In this document: piece by piece, positions 1-8,458 of the stretch | Layout of the letters: each line of letters begins with the position of its first letter | Numbering within the stretch: position 1 is the first letter of the stretch | Source of the DNA: Ulvibacterium sp. | GTDB taxonomy: Bacteria > Bacteroidota > Bacteroidia > Flavobacteriales > Flavobacteriaceae | Direction: 5' to 3' | Assembly (NCBI RefSeq): GCF_028285715.1 | Contig: NZ_JANQOO010000021.1 | Coordinates: 372,001 to 436,000, forward strand | DNA length: 64,000 bases | Translations under genes and position numbers: made by a program | Notes under the pieces: model-generated | Databases searched by the model: none | Told to the model about the DNA's origin: nothing | Seen by the model: the letters and a program-made list of their open reading frames with translations, nothing else

Positions 1-1
1 G

Positions 2-1114
2 AAAAACCTAATCATATTTGGAACACGTCCCGAGGCTATAAAAATGGCGCCATTGGTCAAAGCCTTTTTAAAAAATGAAACTTTTGAAACCAAGGTGTGT
101 GTTACCGCGCAGCACCGTGAAATGTTGGATCAGGTACTGGATTTTTTCGAAATTTCTCCGGATTACGACCTTAACCTTATGAAACCCGGTCAGAATTTAT
201 ACGGATTGACCGCCGCTATCATTACGGGATTACAGCCCGTTCTTGAAGAATTCAAACCAGATTATGTTTATGTGCATGGGGACACCACTACAACAATGGG
301 ATCCAGTATCGCGGGATTCTATTCCGGTGCAAAGATATGTCATGTTGAAGCAGGACTACGTACCTTTAATAAATTGGCCCCTTTTCCGGAAGAAATAAAC
401 CGAACCATTACCGGGCATATTGCAGACTATCATTTTGCACCAACACAGACTTCGTTTGATAATTTGCGGAACGAAGGAATTCCAAAGGATAATATTTTAA
501 TTACCGGCAATACCGTAATTGATGCCCTTTTTGAGAGTGTTTCCAGAGTAGATACTATTGAGGACCATGAAATAACACAGTTGAAGAATGAGCTTGATTT
601 CACAAAACGAATTGTTTTGGTTACGGGTCATCGAAGGGAAAATCATGGGCAGGGTTTTATCAATATTTGTGAAGCATTAAAGAAAATAGGGGAAGTAGTT
701 GAAAATGTGCAAATCGTATATCCTGTGCATTTGAATCCCAAAGTACAAAAACCAGTATATGATATTCTTGGAGAGCAAAAAAGTATTAAACTAATTGCTC
801 CCCTAGCCTATCCTGCATTTGTTTGGTTAATGAATAAATGTGAGCTCGTAATTACGGATAGCGGGGGCGTTCAGGAAGAAGCTCCCAGTCTTGGTAAACC
901 GGTATTGGTAATGCGGGATACGACCGAAAGACCGGAGGCCGTTGATGCCGGTACGGTTATACTTGTTGGTACCGACAAAGCGAAAATTGTAAACGAAACC
1001 ATAGATTTAATGGGGAACCCTGAACGTTATGGGAAAATGAGCAAATTGCACAACCCCTATGGGGATGGAAAAGCATGTCAACGAATTGTGAAATTTATAG
1101 AAAACTTAGATTAA
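2..1114 (+). CDS. wecB: UDP-N-acetylglucosamine 2-epimerase (non-hydrolysing), 5' end cut by window
   Basis: This enzyme interconverts UDP-GlcNAc and UDP-ManNAc in the cytoplasm, giving the precursor that the next gene oxidises. The frame is open from base 2 and reads IIFGTRPEAIKMAPLV, the family's N-terminal nucleotide-binding motif, so the real start lies upstream of the window and the ATG at 44 is internal. Other family marks are HVEAGLRTFNKLAPFPEEIN, VTGHRRENHG and TDSGGVQEEAPSLGKPVLV near the C-terminus. Its stop codon shares one base with the ATG of the dehydrogenase that follows, so the two are translationally coupled. The pair points to a surface polysaccharide locus continuing to the left. 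Family assignment is secure. The exact glycan is not known. Confidence 0.95.
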   Translation, partial: KNLIIFGTRPEAIKMAPLVKAFLKNETFETKVCVTAQHREMLDQVLDFFEISPDYDLNLMKPGQNLYGLTAAIITGLQPVLEEFKPDYVYVHGDTTTTMGSSIAGFYSGAKICHVEAGLRTFNKLAPFPEEINRTITGHIADYHFAPTQTSFDNLRNEGIPKDNILITGNTVIDALFESVSRVDTIEDHEITQLKNELDFTKRIVLVTGHRRENHGQGFINICEALKKIGEVVENVQIVYPVHLNPKVQKPVYDILGEQKSIKLIAPLAYPAFVWLMNKCELVITDSGGVQEEAPSLGKPVLVMRDTTERPEAVDAGTVILVGTDKAKIVNETIDLMGNPERYGKMSKLHNPYGDGKACQRIVKFIENLD

Positions 1115-2325
1115 TGAACAATCCAGAAGTAGTAATGATAGGCCTAGGCTATATTGGCCTGCCTACAGCAGCATTGATTGCGGAAGGGGGAACCTATGTC
1201 CATGGCGTGGACATTAACCAGAAAGTTGTGGACACCATAAACCGAGGTGAAATTCATATTGTAGAACCTTCTTTGGATACTGCGGTTTCAAAAGCTGTGG
1301 GTGGAGGTTTTTTAAAAGCCGATACAACTCCTGTAGCGGCGGATAACTACCTGATAGTAGTACCCACGCCCTTTAAGGACAAAAATGAACCCGACATTTC
1401 TTTCGTCCATGCCGCAACGAAAGCGATACTACCCTTACTCAAGGAAGGTGATCTATATATCATTGAATCTACCTCGCCTGTTGGAACCACAGAGAAGATG
1501 ATGCAGTACATTTATGAAGAACGTCCGGAACTAAATGGAAAGTTGCATATTGCATATTGTCCAGAACGTGTATTACCGGGTAATGTAATGTATGAATTAG
1601 TACATAATGATAGGGTCATTGGTGGAGTCGATGAGGCCTCAACTGAGAAGGCGGTAGCTTTTTATGCCAAATACGTTAAAGGTGAATTGCACAAGACCAA
1701 TGCCCGGACCGCCGAAATGTGTAAATTGGTGGAAAATTCTTCTAGGGATGTACAAATCGCTTTTGCCAACGAGTTATCATTAATTTCAGACAAAGCCGAT
1801 ATTAATGTCTGGGAATTGATAAACTTGGCCAACAAGCACCCAAGAGTAAATATCTTGCAACCCGGATGCGGTGTGGGCGGCCATTGCATCGCAGTAGACC
1901 CTTATTTCATCGTTTCCGACTATCCTATGGAGTCCAAAATAATAGGTACGGCCAGGGAGGTGAACAACTATAAATCATTTTGGTGTGCGGAGAAGGTCCA
2001 AAATACCAAGCTACAATTTGAATTGCAACATGGGAGAAAGCCCAAAATTGCCTTAATGGGCTTGGCTTTTAAACCAAATATTGATGATTTAAGAGAGTCC
2101 CCGGCAAAATACATTGTTCAGCGCGTATTACAAAATGCGAATAACGAGCAATATTATATCGTGGAACCCAATATAAATGAGCATAATGTGTTCAAACTCA
2201 CAGGCTATAAAACAGCATTTAAGAAGGCGGACATTGTTGTTTTTCTGGTCGCCCATGAAGAGTTTAAATCCTTACCTAAAAGTCCGGAGAAGGTTGTATT
2301 GGATTTTTGTGGAATCCTTAGGTAG
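1114..2325 (+). CDS. wecC: UDP-N-acetyl-D-mannosaminuronate dehydrogenase
   Basis: This NAD-dependent enzyme oxidises UDP-ManNAc twice to UDP-ManNAcA, a building block for capsule or O-antigen-like glycans. The N-terminal Rossmann motif is VVMIGLGYIGLPTAALIAEG, the middle carries YCPERVLPGN, and the catalytic Cys (about residue 258) lies in CGVGGHCIAVDPYF. The C-terminal UDP-binding domain has MGLAFKPNIDDLRESPA. The start was placed at 1114 because the Rossmann motif follows within nine residues and the ATG overlaps the wecB stop. An ATG at 1075 would add residues that only repeat the wecB end in another frame. At 403 residues it has the normal length for the family. It ends a tight wecB-wecC pair; the next gene is 230 bases away. 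Confidence 0.94.
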   Translation: MNNPEVVMIGLGYIGLPTAALIAEGGTYVHGVDINQKVVDTINRGEIHIVEPSLDTAVSKAVGGGFLKADTTPVAADNYLIVVPTPFKDKNEPDISFVHAATKAILPLLKEGDLYIIESTSPVGTTEKMMQYIYEERPELNGKLHIAYCPERVLPGNVMYELVHNDRVIGGVDEASTEKAVAFYAKYVKGELHKTNARTAEMCKLVENSSRDVQIAFANELSLISDKADINVWELINLANKHPRVNILQPGCGVGGHCIAVDPYFIVSDYPMESKIIGTAREVNNYKSFWCAEKVQNTKLQFELQHGRKPKIALMGLAFKPNIDDLRESPAKYIVQRVLQNANNEQYYIVEPNINEHNVFKLTGYKTAFKKADIVVFLVAHEEFKSLPKSPEKVVLDFCGILR

Positions 2326-2557
2326 ATTTTTAACTTATTTGTAATTCATATTTTTGATAGCTGATCTTTTAGTAACTAAAGATTAGTCTTAACTCAACTA
2401 TACTATTTGCTTGGAGAATTATATTATGGTTTGATATGGAATGTAAATGAATTCTCAATCCTTGATTCATCTTAATAGGACAAAAATGTTTTTTAGTCGA
2501 AAAAATAAGGTTTGAAAGTAAAGCCTCCATATCTTTATCTAAAGATAAATATTACTT
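2326..2557 (+). promoter_or_regulatory. Intergenic region with two ATCTTT/AAAGAT inverted repeats
   Basis: This gap separates wecC from the adenylation-enzyme gene. It holds two inverted repeats with the same arms: one at 2364-2383 (ATCTTT and AAAGAT around an inner AG-TAA-CT) and one at 2531-2546 (ATCTTTA-TC-TAAAGAT, a perfect 7-base arm). The second lies just before the GTG start at 2558. Neither is followed by a T-run, so they are not typical terminators. They could be operator sites or mRNA hairpins. I saw no clear TAnnTTTG promoter box. Confidence 0.3.
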
Positions 2558-4084
2558 GTGAACATTAACATCATTGATTATTTCAACCGCACTACAGATA
2601 CATATCCCCAAAAAATTGCGGTAAAAGATATGGAGGGAGAGCTTAGTTTTTCTGAATTAAAGACTAGGGCGCAAAATCTTGGGCATAAAATTAATCAGAA
2701 ATATGAAGGAGTTAATGCTCCTATAGCGATTTTCCTACCTAAATCTACGATTGCTATTACCGCCATACTTGGGACACTATATAGTGGGAATATCTATGCG
2801 CCACTGGATATTCACAATCCAGCTGATCGCATTCATGCAATTTGTGGGCAGCTACAACCAGCTTGTATTATCACTAATTCTCAAAACGAGTCAAAACTAC
2901 ATAACCTTAAAGATCAATTCCCTATTATTAATCTGGATCAACTCAATTTCAACAATGACGATGAGGCACCAGTTGGTTATATGGAATGCATTGATACTGA
3001 CCCTGCATATATTATTCATACCTCTGGGTCGACAGGAGTACCGAAGGGTGTCGTCATTTCGCACCGTTCAATATTTGATTATATCAATTGGGCCATTGAC
3101 ACCTTTGACATCAGTCAGCAAGAGATAATTGGCAATCAGGCCCCACTGGTTTTTGACAATTCGACTTTGGATATCCATTTAATGGTATTTACGGGAGCAA
3201 CCCTATGTCTTATTCCAGAACAACTCTTTGCGTTTCCTGCCAAATTGCTCGAATACATCAATGAACATAAGGTGAACTTTGTTTTCTGGGTACCTTCTGT
3301 CTTGATAAACGTAGCCAAAATGAGATTACTAGAGAGCATTAAAATACCTTCGCTTAGAAAATTGCTGTTTGCAGGAGAGGTAATGCCCATGAAACCCTTA
3401 AATTATTGGATATACAATACCGATGACGAAGTGCTCTTCGCAAACCTCTATGGCCCCACCGAAATCACGGTTGATTGTACTTTCTACATTGTAGATAGAA
3501 AGTTCGAAGATGACGAAGTCCTTCCCATAGGAAAGGCCTGTAAAAATAGTGATGTACTGATTTTAAACCAACAGAACAAACCATGTACTATCAATGAAGA
3601 GGGCGAATTATGCGTTCGAGGGTCTTCCCTTGCCCTGGGATATTGGAAAAATCCTGATAAGACGTCTTCAGTTTTTGTACAAAACCCCCTTAATACTTCC
3701 TATCCTGAAAAAATTTATAGAACCGGGGATGTGGTCTACAAAAACGATGCAGGGGAAATTATCTTTGTTGGGAGAATAGATAATCAAATCAAACATTTGG
3801 GATATCGCATCGAATTGGGTGAGATCGAGCACGCGATTTCAAGCAGTTTTGAAGGTATTATTGCCTGCGTGCTCTATGATTATGACTACAAAAAAATCAT
3901 CTTGATTTACGAGTCCGAAAATGAGATCCCGGTCGCGGAATTCAGAAAACAACTCATTAAAGGACTTTCAAAGTACATGATTCCATCACAATATTTCAGA
4001 TTGGAGAAAATGCCTTTGAACGCCAGTGGAAAAATTGATAGAAAAGCCTTGTCAAATAGACTTAAAAAAAAAGAATTTACATAA
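2558..4084 (+). CDS. Stand-alone amino-acid adenylation enzyme (DltA/NRPS A-domain type)
   Basis: This is an AMP-forming ligase that should activate a carboxylic acid, probably an amino acid, and load it onto a carrier protein. It shows the A-domain core motifs in order: TSGSTGVPKGV (residues 155-165), VFDNSTLD with Asp200, NLYGPTEIT, YRTGDVV, GRIDNQIKHLGYRIELGEIE and NASGKIDRK with the catalytic Lys492. In NRPS and DltA enzymes the Asp of the FD.S motif holds the substrate amino group, which favours an amino acid over a fatty acid. There is no fused carrier or condensation domain. The start is a GTG; no upstream in-frame ATG fits. The next gene, a carrier protein, follows after 9 bases. The substrate cannot be read from sequence with confidence. 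Confidence 0.88.
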   Translation: MNINIIDYFNRTTDTYPQKIAVKDMEGELSFSELKTRAQNLGHKINQKYEGVNAPIAIFLPKSTIAITAILGTLYSGNIYAPLDIHNPADRIHAICGQLQPACIITNSQNESKLHNLKDQFPIINLDQLNFNNDDEAPVGYMECIDTDPAYIIHTSGSTGVPKGVVISHRSIFDYINWAIDTFDISQQEIIGNQAPLVFDNSTLDIHLMVFTGATLCLIPEQLFAFPAKLLEYINEHKVNFVFWVPSVLINVAKMRLLESIKIPSLRKLLFAGEVMPMKPLNYWIYNTDDEVLFANLYGPTEITVDCTFYIVDRKFEDDEVLPIGKACKNSDVLILNQQNKPCTINEEGELCVRGSSLALGYWKNPDKTSSVFVQNPLNTSYPEKIYRTGDVVYKNDAGEIIFVGRIDNQIKHLGYRIELGEIEHAISSSFEGIIACVLYDYDYKKIILIYESENEIPVAEFRKQLIKGLSKYMIPSQYFRLEKMPLNASGKIDRKALSNRLKKKEFT

Positions 4085-4093
4085 AACTTTAAT

Positions 4094-4336
4094 ATGAACA
4101 CAGTAGAGGATAAGATTCTTACACTATTGCAAGAGGCCCGTCCAGAATTCGACTTTGAGGATTCTGAAGATTTCATTACCGATGGAATGTTGGATTCTTT
4201 CGATGTTGTGCAATTGGTTACCAGTCTGGACGAAACTTTTGGCATTTCCATCGATGGCACGGACATATTGCCTGAAAATTTCGGTTCCGTCGATAAGATA
4301 ATGGCATTGTTACATAAAAATGGGGTTACCACATGA
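4094..4336 (+). CDS. Acyl/peptidyl carrier protein 1
   Basis: This is an 80-residue acidic carrier protein that should carry the activated acid on a phosphopantetheine arm. The attachment Ser is Ser35 in DGMLDSFDVVQLV, close to the DSF motif seen in DltC-type carriers. It lies immediately after the adenylation enzyme and its TGA overlaps the ATG of the ketosynthase gene by four bases (ATGA), so expression is coupled. The DSF motif and position fit loading by the adenylation enzyme; the pairing itself is inferred. Confidence 0.88.
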   Translation: MNTVEDKILTLLQEARPEFDFEDSEDFITDGMLDSFDVVQLVTSLDETFGISIDGTDILPENFGSVDKIMALLHKNGVTT

Positions 4337-5397
4337 AACTGAAATTCAACAATAAAAAAATAACGGGAATACTAAACATTCTGCCCTCCAGAGAGGTACA
4401 GTTTGAAGATAATATTGACAACTACAATTTCTCTAGGGCTCAATCGATGAAGCTTAAGCTCATCATGGGTTATGACAAGAGAAGAATTGTAAAAGAAGAA
4501 ACCGTATCAGATCTATGTATTTGTGGATTCAATTATCTTTTTCAGAAAGGGGTACTTAAAAAAGATGATTTGGATGCCTTGATTTTGGTCACACAATCCC
4601 CGGATTACTTTATGCCCCCAACCAGCCATGTGATCCATGGTGCTTTAGGGCTCAAACAAGATATGGTCTGTATGGATATCAATCAAGGTTGCTCAGGTTA
4701 TGTAATTGGACTTAACCAAGCCTTTCAATTGCTCAATCAAGAGGAAATCAATAAGGTAGCGCTCCTTAATGCAGATACCCTAAGCAAAAAAGTTTCTCCC
4801 AAAGATCGCAACAACAACCCACAAATTGGGGACGGTGCTTCAATTACCATAATTGAAAAGGATCAGAAAGAAAGTACGATTTATGGTACTGTAAAGGTCG
4901 AAGGAAAAGGAGCTGACGTGCTAATCATTCCTGCAGGTGGCTATAAGACACCTTCAACGGCCGAGACGTCGTTGATGAAAGAGGACGATGCAGGTAATGT
5001 CAGATCTTTAGACCATCTTATGATGAAAGGAGATGAGGTGTTCAACTTTGTTCAAAGGGAGATTCCAACTATGGTTGAGGAACTCTTGGCCGAGGCAAAT
5101 ACCGAAAAAAGCGAAGTAGACTACTTCATGTTTCATCAACCCAATAAGTTCATGTTAAAAAAACTGGCTGACAAAATGAAAGTTGCCTATCAAAAAATGC
5201 CGAACAACATTGTAGAAAGATTTGGCAATTCAAGCGGTGTTTCGATTCCGACGACAATTGCATTCAATATTGGTGAAAAATTGGAAAAGGAGTCTTTTTC
5301 GATTTGTTTGGCCGGCTTTGGTGTTGGATTAAGTTGGGCATCGATCCTTTTACGTCTGGGGCCGTTAGATTTTTGTGAAATAATTGATTATAAATAA
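4333..5397 (+). CDS. KASIII-type 3-oxoacyl-ACP synthase
   Basis: This is a FabH-like thiolase-fold enzyme of 354 residues. The full KASIII triad is present: Cys120 in INQGCSGYVIGL, His268 in MFHQPNKFMLKKLA and Asn299 in RFGNSSGVSIPT. It should therefore be catalytically active, either condensing a carrier-bound acyl group with malonyl-ACP or transferring an acyl group, as some KASIII relatives do. It sits between two carrier-protein genes, with a four-base overlap with the first. Housekeeping fabH in this group normally lies with plsX and rpmF, so this copy is more likely dedicated to the local pathway. The substrate is unknown. Confidence 0.85.
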   Translation: MKLKFNNKKITGILNILPSREVQFEDNIDNYNFSRAQSMKLKLIMGYDKRRIVKEETVSDLCICGFNYLFQKGVLKKDDLDALILVTQSPDYFMPPTSHVIHGALGLKQDMVCMDINQGCSGYVIGLNQAFQLLNQEEINKVALLNADTLSKKVSPKDRNNNPQIGDGASITIIEKDQKESTIYGTVKVEGKGADVLIIPAGGYKTPSTAETSLMKEDDAGNVRSLDHLMMKGDEVFNFVQREIPTMVEELLAEANTEKSEVDYFMFHQPNKFMLKKLADKMKVAYQKMPNNIVERFGNSSGVSIPTTIAFNIGEKLEKESFSICLAGFGVGLSWASILLRLGPLDFCEIIDYK

Positions 5398-5401
5398 TAT
5401 A

Positions 5402-5617
5402 ATGGAAGGTTTTGAAAACGCAATAGCAGAGTTGTTAGAGGTAGATTCTATTTCCCTCGAGGATGAACTTACTTCTTTTGAGGTATGGGATTCCCTAACA
5501 ATTTTATCAATAATCGCCTACTGCGATTCGGAATTCAAGGTCGCATTATCCAACGATGAGATAAATGACTCTAATACAATAGGAGGCTTAAAGGAACTTA
5601 TACAAAGTAAGATATAG
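5402..5617 (+). CDS. Acyl carrier protein 2
   Basis: This is a second, shorter carrier protein of about 71 residues. The phosphopantetheine site is Ser31 in FEVWDSLTILSI, a WDS variant that differs from the DSF site of the first carrier. An ATG at 5384 lies inside the ketosynthase gene and would add six residues (MIINNI) unlike a carrier N-terminus. The ATG at 5402, five bases after that stop, was preferred. Two different carriers in one short operon suggest one is charged by the adenylation enzyme and the other carries the ketosynthase partner or product. That division of labour is inferred. Confidence 0.8.
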   Translation: MEGFENAIAELLEVDSISLEDELTSFEVWDSLTILSIIAYCDSEFKVALSNDEINDSNTIGGLKELIQSKI

Positions 5618-5702
5618 GTCATTTGCAACAAGAGTAAAAACTACAATAGAGCTGTTTATGAAAATTACTAATATTAAGTATCAACAAACAAATTAACTAG
5701 CA

Positions 5703-6362
5703 ATGAGAAATGTAGTAATTGTTGGAACCGGCGGATGCGCATCCGAGGTTACCTTCTATATCGAAGACAACAACTCCAAAGTGAATGCAGAAGAGCAAAT
5801 AAACATTCTGGGATACCTAGAATATGAGGAAAACCTTACTAAATATTATAACAAATATCCCTACAAAGCAGCCATATTAGGGGATATAGATTCATACATC
5901 CCGGAATCTGGCCACGAAGTATTGATTTGTATTGCGGATGTTGATTTTAGAAAAAAAATTATTGAAATTTTGGAAAAAAAGAAGGCCCATATAGGAAGCT
6001 TTATACACTCTAGTTCTATTGTTCCGAAAAATGCCGATTTGGGAAAGGGAATCATAATGTATCCTTTTTGTGTCATTGAAGACCATGCCACTATAGGGGA
6101 TTATAACATTTTGACCACCTACAGTTTCATTAGCCATGATTGTATAGTCGGAAGAAATAATTTCTTGTCGACTTCGGGTATAGCTGGACATGTCAAAATT
6201 GGGGATGACAACTATTTCGGAATTCGATCTACCGTGGTTCCTAGGGTTGAAATTGGAAATCACAATGTTATTCAGGCTGGCATGATCGTCAATAGAAGTG
6301 TAAAAGATGATACTACGGTCTTTTATCGATATAAAGAGCAAGTTTTGGCGATTCCAAAATAA
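5703..6362 (+). CDS. NeuD/PglD-type sugar O- or N-acyltransferase
   Basis: This is a 219-residue hexapeptide-repeat acyltransferase. The N-terminal domain begins VVIVGTGGCASEV, the nucleotide-sugar binding type seen in NeuD and PglD. The C-terminal left-handed beta-helix carries repeats such as GIIMYPF, HDCIVGRNNF and HVKIGDDNYFGIRS. The probable catalytic His is His145 in SFISHDCIVG. Relatives transfer acetyl from acetyl-CoA to sugar amino or hydroxyl groups in glycan precursors. Here it follows the carrier-protein block by 85 bases, so it could instead accept an acyl group built by that block. It is near-normal in length and looks intact. Confidence 0.82.
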   Translation: MRNVVIVGTGGCASEVTFYIEDNNSKVNAEEQINILGYLEYEENLTKYYNKYPYKAAILGDIDSYIPESGHEVLICIADVDFRKKIIEILEKKKAHIGSFIHSSSIVPKNADLGKGIIMYPFCVIEDHATIGDYNILTTYSFISHDCIVGRNNFLSTSGIAGHVKIGDDNYFGIRSTVVPRVEIGNHNVIQAGMIVNRSVKDDTTVFYRYKEQVLAIPK

Positions 6363-6427
6363 TATATGCCATAGTTTTATAAATCGAAATAAAAAATAAT
6401 CAACACCCTGTAAATTGTAACCAAAAA

Positions 6428-6898
6428 ATGGAAAATAAATATAAAGAAAATGTAAGTTCTATTGATGCAATCATAGAGACGTTATATTCCGTTATCAGCG
6501 GACAAAAAGGCGAGAAAAGAGACTGGGATCTCTTCAGATATCTTTTTCTTGAGGATGCAAAATGTGTACTTTACGAAAGAGACCTTGAAGGAATCGTGCG
6601 CCCGCGCTATTTGTCCCCTGACGATTACGTAAACGGCATTGGCGATTGGTTGGAAAATAAAAGAACCACGGATTTTTTTGAAAACGAACTTCATAAGACT
6701 GTTGAGGTTTTTGGTCCGATAGCCCACGGATGGAGTACCTATGAATCGTTTCACAGCAAAGAAGATGAAGTTCCTTACATGAGAGGCATTAATAGTTTTC
6801 AGTTGTTGTTCCATGACAATAGGTGGTGGATTGTTAATCTTTATTGGACACGCGAAACACCTCAAAACCCAATACCAAAAAAATACCTTCCCAAATAA
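6428..6898 (+). CDS. NTF2-like / SnoaL-like protein
   Basis: This is a 156-residue protein with the look of the NTF2-like fold: an N-terminal helix with WDLFRYLFLEDAKCVLY, a middle segment ending EVFGPIAHGWSTYES, and a final strand pair FQLLFHDNRWWIVNLYWTRE. Members of this superfamily include small cyclases, isomerases and ligand-binding proteins, so no reaction can be assigned. It is the last gene of the plus-strand polysaccharide/acyl block, 65 bases after the acetyltransferase. It may act on the product of that block, but this rests only on position. Confidence 0.6.
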   Translation: MENKYKENVSSIDAIIETLYSVISGQKGEKRDWDLFRYLFLEDAKCVLYERDLEGIVRPRYLSPDDYVNGIGDWLENKRTTDFFENELHKTVEVFGPIAHGWSTYESFHSKEDEVPYMRGINSFQLLFHDNRWWIVNLYWTRETPQNPIPKKYLPK

Positions 6899-7167
6899 AA
6901 GCCACTAAGGTGCATGCTTCAAAAGTTTTAGGTTATAATCATGCATTAGGAATTTGAATGGAAACATTAGCACCAACCTTTTCAAGGCAAAACTGGAGTT
7001 GAGATATAAATCCTTATAGGAAAACATTCTTACCAGGGAAGAAGGGTTATTTTTCGGATACTTTGGGGATAGTGTAAATTAAACTCTGTCAAATGTTTAT
7101 AATTCCCCTCATCCTTAGGGCAGTTTTCTTTAAAAATAAATGTCTTGATGATGACCTCCTCCCATAT

Positions 7168-7690
7168 TTAGGTACCAGTGCTAACTAGAGAATCCAAGCT
7201 ATTTTGATTCATTTCAATGTACTCCATGGGACATATCCCCAACGAGCTGTGCGGTCTAAAACCATTGTAATCCTCTCTCCAAATATCGAACTTTTCCTAT
7301 GCATCTTCCAAAGAAAAGAATCAGTTGGCATTCAAGCATTCGTCCCTGATTGAGCTATTGAAACTTTCTATGAATGGGTTTTCAGTAGGTATGCCTGGTC
7401 TTGAGAAGTCTAATTCCACGTCGTTCCAGTATGCCCACTTGTCCAATATTATACTGATGAACTCGCTCCCGTTATGCACTATGATGCGTTTAGGGAGTAC
7501 TTCGTTCCCTAAACTAATGGTTTCCATCACCTATACGACATCACTTCCCTTAAGCGACTTTCCCACATGGGTCGCAAGACACCTGCGACTATAATTAGCC
7601 ACTACGGCCAAGGCCCTGAAATGTCTACCATTATAGAGCTGGTAGCACACAAAATCCCCGTCTGCCGAGAGGTGGGCATGCTCCAACACT
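7168..7690 (-). pseudogene. IS3 OrfB transposase, catalytic half (broken)
   Basis: Read on the minus strand, this holds the integrase-core part of an IS3 OrfB: DFVCYQLYNGRHFRALAVV, then IIVHNGSEFISIILDKWAY, VELDFSRPGIPTENPFIES and a C-terminal DYNGFRPHSSLG before a TAA at 7168-7170. The frame is broken by three in-frame stops: TAG at 7531-7533, TGA at 7321-7323 and TAG at 7297-7299. The second catalytic Asp of the DDE triad, normally in a V-D-N-G motif, is His here (VHNGSEF). The first Asp and the Glu are still visible. It is clearly inactive. Confidence 0.8.
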
Positions 7691-7699
7691 CGTTCAAAC

Positions 7700-7885
7700 T
7701 TAAGGCGTTACCCTCATTTGGTCGTCTATGTAAGGCGGAACGGTTGCACTATGGGTTCTGGCGTATCCATATCCTTTTAAGGCGAGAAGGCTTTATGGAC
7801 AATCTCAAGCGCATGTATACGGGTTTATTTGTGAGGAAGGACTGAATCTAAGGTCAAAACGTCCGAAACGCAATCGTACGGAAGC
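7700..7885 (+). pseudogene. IS3 OrfB N-terminal (HTH_21) segment, inverted
   Basis: On the plus strand this stretch reads LHYGFWRIHILLRREGF, then, after a frame change near 7826, CEEGLNLRSKRPKRNR. This is the region that normally lies just before the catalytic core of IS3 OrfB (typical form YGYRRI..LLRREG...NKRV.RLY.EEGL). The rest of the transposase reads on the minus strand, so this piece is inverted in place. Breakpoints lie roughly at 7680-7720 and 7885-7920. Confidence 0.72.
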
Positions 7886-7919
7886 AATCTCGTTCATCCA
7901 AATACAAAAAAGTTCATCA

Positions 7920-8309
7920 CTACCCCCCTTTGGCCTTATAATAGAACACGCTTTTGTGCAGCAATACGGGCTCACAGCAACGCTGAATGGAGATGTTGTA
8001 CTTCATCCTGATGTTATTGACCATCCCGGGCTTTCGGGAAGGTTTCAGAACTTTCTTCAGCACGTCCTTCAAGATTTGTTTATCCAAACTCAGGTCGGCT
8101 ACCAGTTTCTTTAACTGTGAATTCTCCTCTCTGAGGTTCTTCAACCTATGTAGTTCCGAGACCCCCAGGCCACCGTATTTCTTCTTCCAATCGTAGAACG
8201 TGGCCTCGCTGATACCCATCTTCCGACAGACCTGTTGGATACGCGTGTCTGTCTCCACCTGTTTGATCGCAAATACGATTTGCGACTCCGAATACTTTGA
8301 TCGTTTCAT
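7920..8309 (-). pseudogene. IS3 OrfA-like protein fused to start of OrfB
   Basis: This reads as the helix-turn-helix OrfA of IS3 elements: MKRSKYSESQIVFAIKQ, then VCRKMGISEATFYDWKKKYG and a leucine-zipper-like stretch LREENSQLKKLVADLSLDKQ. After the usual OrfA end (LKPSRK) the frame continues into the beginning of OrfB (MVNNIRMKYNISIQRCC, FYYKAK) and then stops at 7920. In active IS3 elements that join usually needs a programmed frameshift, so a small indel has probably merged the frames. An ATG at 8315 is two codons upstream of the usual MKRS start. It is part of the decayed element, though the DNA-binding half itself could still be expressed. Confidence 0.75.
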
Positions 8310-8458
8310 AAGCAAATACTTGTTTAAAGTTAAACATTTATTCGCCCGGAATCCTCTAAATTAAAACTGTACGGTTTAAAGAGAGGGGGTCATTTTAGGG
8401 AGGGTTACACTTAGTTTAGCTTTAAAGCATTTGATTATTGTTACAAACTACAATGTTC

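Larger units (their letters stand above)
7073..8409 (-). mobile_element. Decayed IS3-family insertion sequence
   Basis: The region holds pieces of an IS3-type two-gene transposase, read mainly on the minus strand: an OrfA-like part on the right, an OrfB catalytic part on the left, and between them an OrfB piece that reads on the plus strand. Candidate ends share only AGTGTAA (7071-7077) and its complement TTACACT (8405-8411), and I see no clear target-site duplication, so the limits are tentative. Several stop codons, a frameshift and an internal inversion mean it cannot move by itself. The 174 bases between 6899 and 7072 show no gene. Confidence 0.75.

Noticed and set aside
5384-5401. ATG at 5384 as start of carrier protein 2
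   Set aside because: It lies within the ketosynthase gene and adds MIINNI, which does not fit a carrier N-terminus; the ATG at 5402 fits better.
7073-7173. Exact ends and target duplication of the IS3 element
   Set aside because: Only AGTGTAA is shared by the two candidate ends and no target duplication is visible, so precise limits cannot be claimed.
7567-7845. 92-residue plus-strand frame in the IS region as an independent gene
   Set aside because: Its C-terminal part is the inverted IS3 OrfB segment and its N-terminal part is the reverse complement of the transposase core, so it is not a gene.
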